A stretch of 18,843 nucleotides of DNA from Candidatus Kapaibacterium sp. (GTDB taxonomy: Bacteria > Bacteroidota > Ignavibacteria > Kapaibacteriales > UBA961), in NCBI GenBank assembly GCA_023259575.1, contig JALRHN010000024.1:1-18843 (forward strand), read 5' to 3'. This document shows positions 18,298 to 18,843 of the stretch, one piece after another. Position 1 is the first letter of the stretch. Each line of letters starts with the position of its first letter. The translations under genes and the position numbers were made by a program. A model generated the notes under the pieces. The model was not told the origin of the DNA. It saw only the letters and a list, made by a program, of their open reading frames with translations, and did no database searches.

Positions 18298-18843
18298 ATG
18301 AAAACAATAATAACATTATATGTATTATTTAATATAATTTCTGCTCATGCTTTAGAAAGTGATTGGATCAGTTTCTATAAACCAGGGATTATAGATAATC
18401 ACAGAAATATAGATAATATTCTTAAAATTCCAGATCATCTTATTGTAAGCGGGATTTTCTATCAAACAATTAGTGATACTCCATTTGCACAAGACATTCA
18501 TTTTATTTCAGAATGGAAACAATCTCAATTTGCTTCGTTGGGTCTTGGAGTAAACTCACAAGTTCATGCAATGTGCAAAGGCCCAGATGGGAATATATAT
18601 ATAGCTGGAGAATTTTCTAAAGCAGGTGGTTTACCAGCCAGAATGTTGGCACAATGGAATGGTAAAATGTGGAAAGCAATGGATGGATTTTCATATGGAA
18701 GAATAAATTCGATAGCAGCAGATAGTAATCACTTATATATAGCAGGAATTTTTAATGATATCAAGGGTAAAGAATATCATTCTATAGCACAATATACTAA
18801 AGGGAAATGGCAGCCTCTTGAAGAAGGCATACAGTTATTACAT
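18298..18843 (+). CDS. Secreted protein with propeller-like repeats, N-terminal part (3' end outside window)
   Basis: The frame is open from ATG 18298 to the window end (182 codons). A signal peptide is clear (cleavage likely after S-A-H-A, residue 18). Three repeats of about 45 residues follow, near 43-86, 88-131 and 136-178. Each has the form 'l-Y-I-A-G-x-F ... I-A-Q-W ... G-K-W-x-x-L/M', seen here as N-I-Y-I-A-G-E-F-S-K-A-G-G and H-L-Y-I-A-G-I-F-N-D. This pattern is familiar from kelch- or Rax2-like beta-propeller repeats in secreted proteins of Bacteroidota and relatives, some of which end in a type IX secretion sorting domain. That end is not visible here. It starts 20 bases after the tail-fibre-like gene with its own A-G-G-G-G at 18283-18287, so the two are probably expressed together. 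The function is unknown. Confidence 0.78.
   Translation, partial: MKTIITLYVLFNIISAHALESDWISFYKPGIIDNHRNIDNILKIPDHLIVSGIFYQTISDTPFAQDIHFISEWKQSQFASLGLGVNSQVHAMCKGPDGNIYIAGEFSKAGGLPARMLAQWNGKMWKAMDGFSYGRINSIAADSNHLYIAGIFNDIKGKEYHSIAQYTKGKWQPLEEGIQLLH

Overview
The window is AT-rich and densely coded. Ten protein genes all lie on the + strand. The first and last run off the ends, and no stretch longer than about 70 bases lacks a gene. I see no tRNA, rRNA, CRISPR array, insertion sequence or phage integration module. Protein style points to the FCB group, most likely Bacteroidota or a near relative such as Kapabacteria or Ignavibacteria. The reasons are a Bacteroidota-type alpha-2-macroglobulin, a lipoprotein opening with C-A-N-P...G-G-P-K-D...P-P before an Ig-like domain, a fused malic enzyme/phosphotransacetylase-like protein, and a surface protein ending in the Bacteroidota 'HLPDIP...KKIEELTLYI' tail. 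The assignment rests on recognition only.

Layout. Positions 2-1972 hold the C-terminal part of an alpha-2-macroglobulin-like protein that lacks the usual thioester residues. Positions 2018-6727 encode a TamB-type translocation/lipid-transfer protein. Positions 6752-7543 encode an MlaF-type ABC ATPase. Positions 7587-9869 encode MaeB-type malic enzyme. Positions 9866-11602 encode an Ig-like-domain lipoprotein, 11599-12933 a TolC-family outer membrane protein, and 12936-15176 a membrane histidine kinase with a large extracytoplasmic domain. Positions 15244-16401 encode a membrane acyltransferase of the acyltransferase 3 family. Positions 16430-18277 encode a repetitive secreted protein related to tail-fibre/surface proteins of Bacteroidota. 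From 18298 to the end there is the start of a secreted protein with propeller-like repeats.

How they may work together. maeB, the lipoprotein gene and tolC are joined by 4-base overlaps, and tolC is 2 bases from the kinase gene, so these four are probably co-transcribed and partly translationally coupled. Nearly everything apart from maeB concerns the cell envelope: periplasmic protease-trap-like protein, TamB, MlaF, lipoprotein, TolC, envelope sensor and surface proteins. TamB next to an MlaF-type ATPase suggests a lipid-trafficking theme. The usual partners are absent from the window: TamA, MlaE/MlaD, a TolC-dependent pump, and a response regulator. The last two genes carry G-rich ribosome binding sites, unlike most genes before them, and look like a separate secreted-protein pair.

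No clearly new system stands out. The observations most worth a second look are the thioester-less macroglobulin, the TamB-MlaF pairing, the sensor kinase coupled to TolC, and the duplicated modules in the surface protein.
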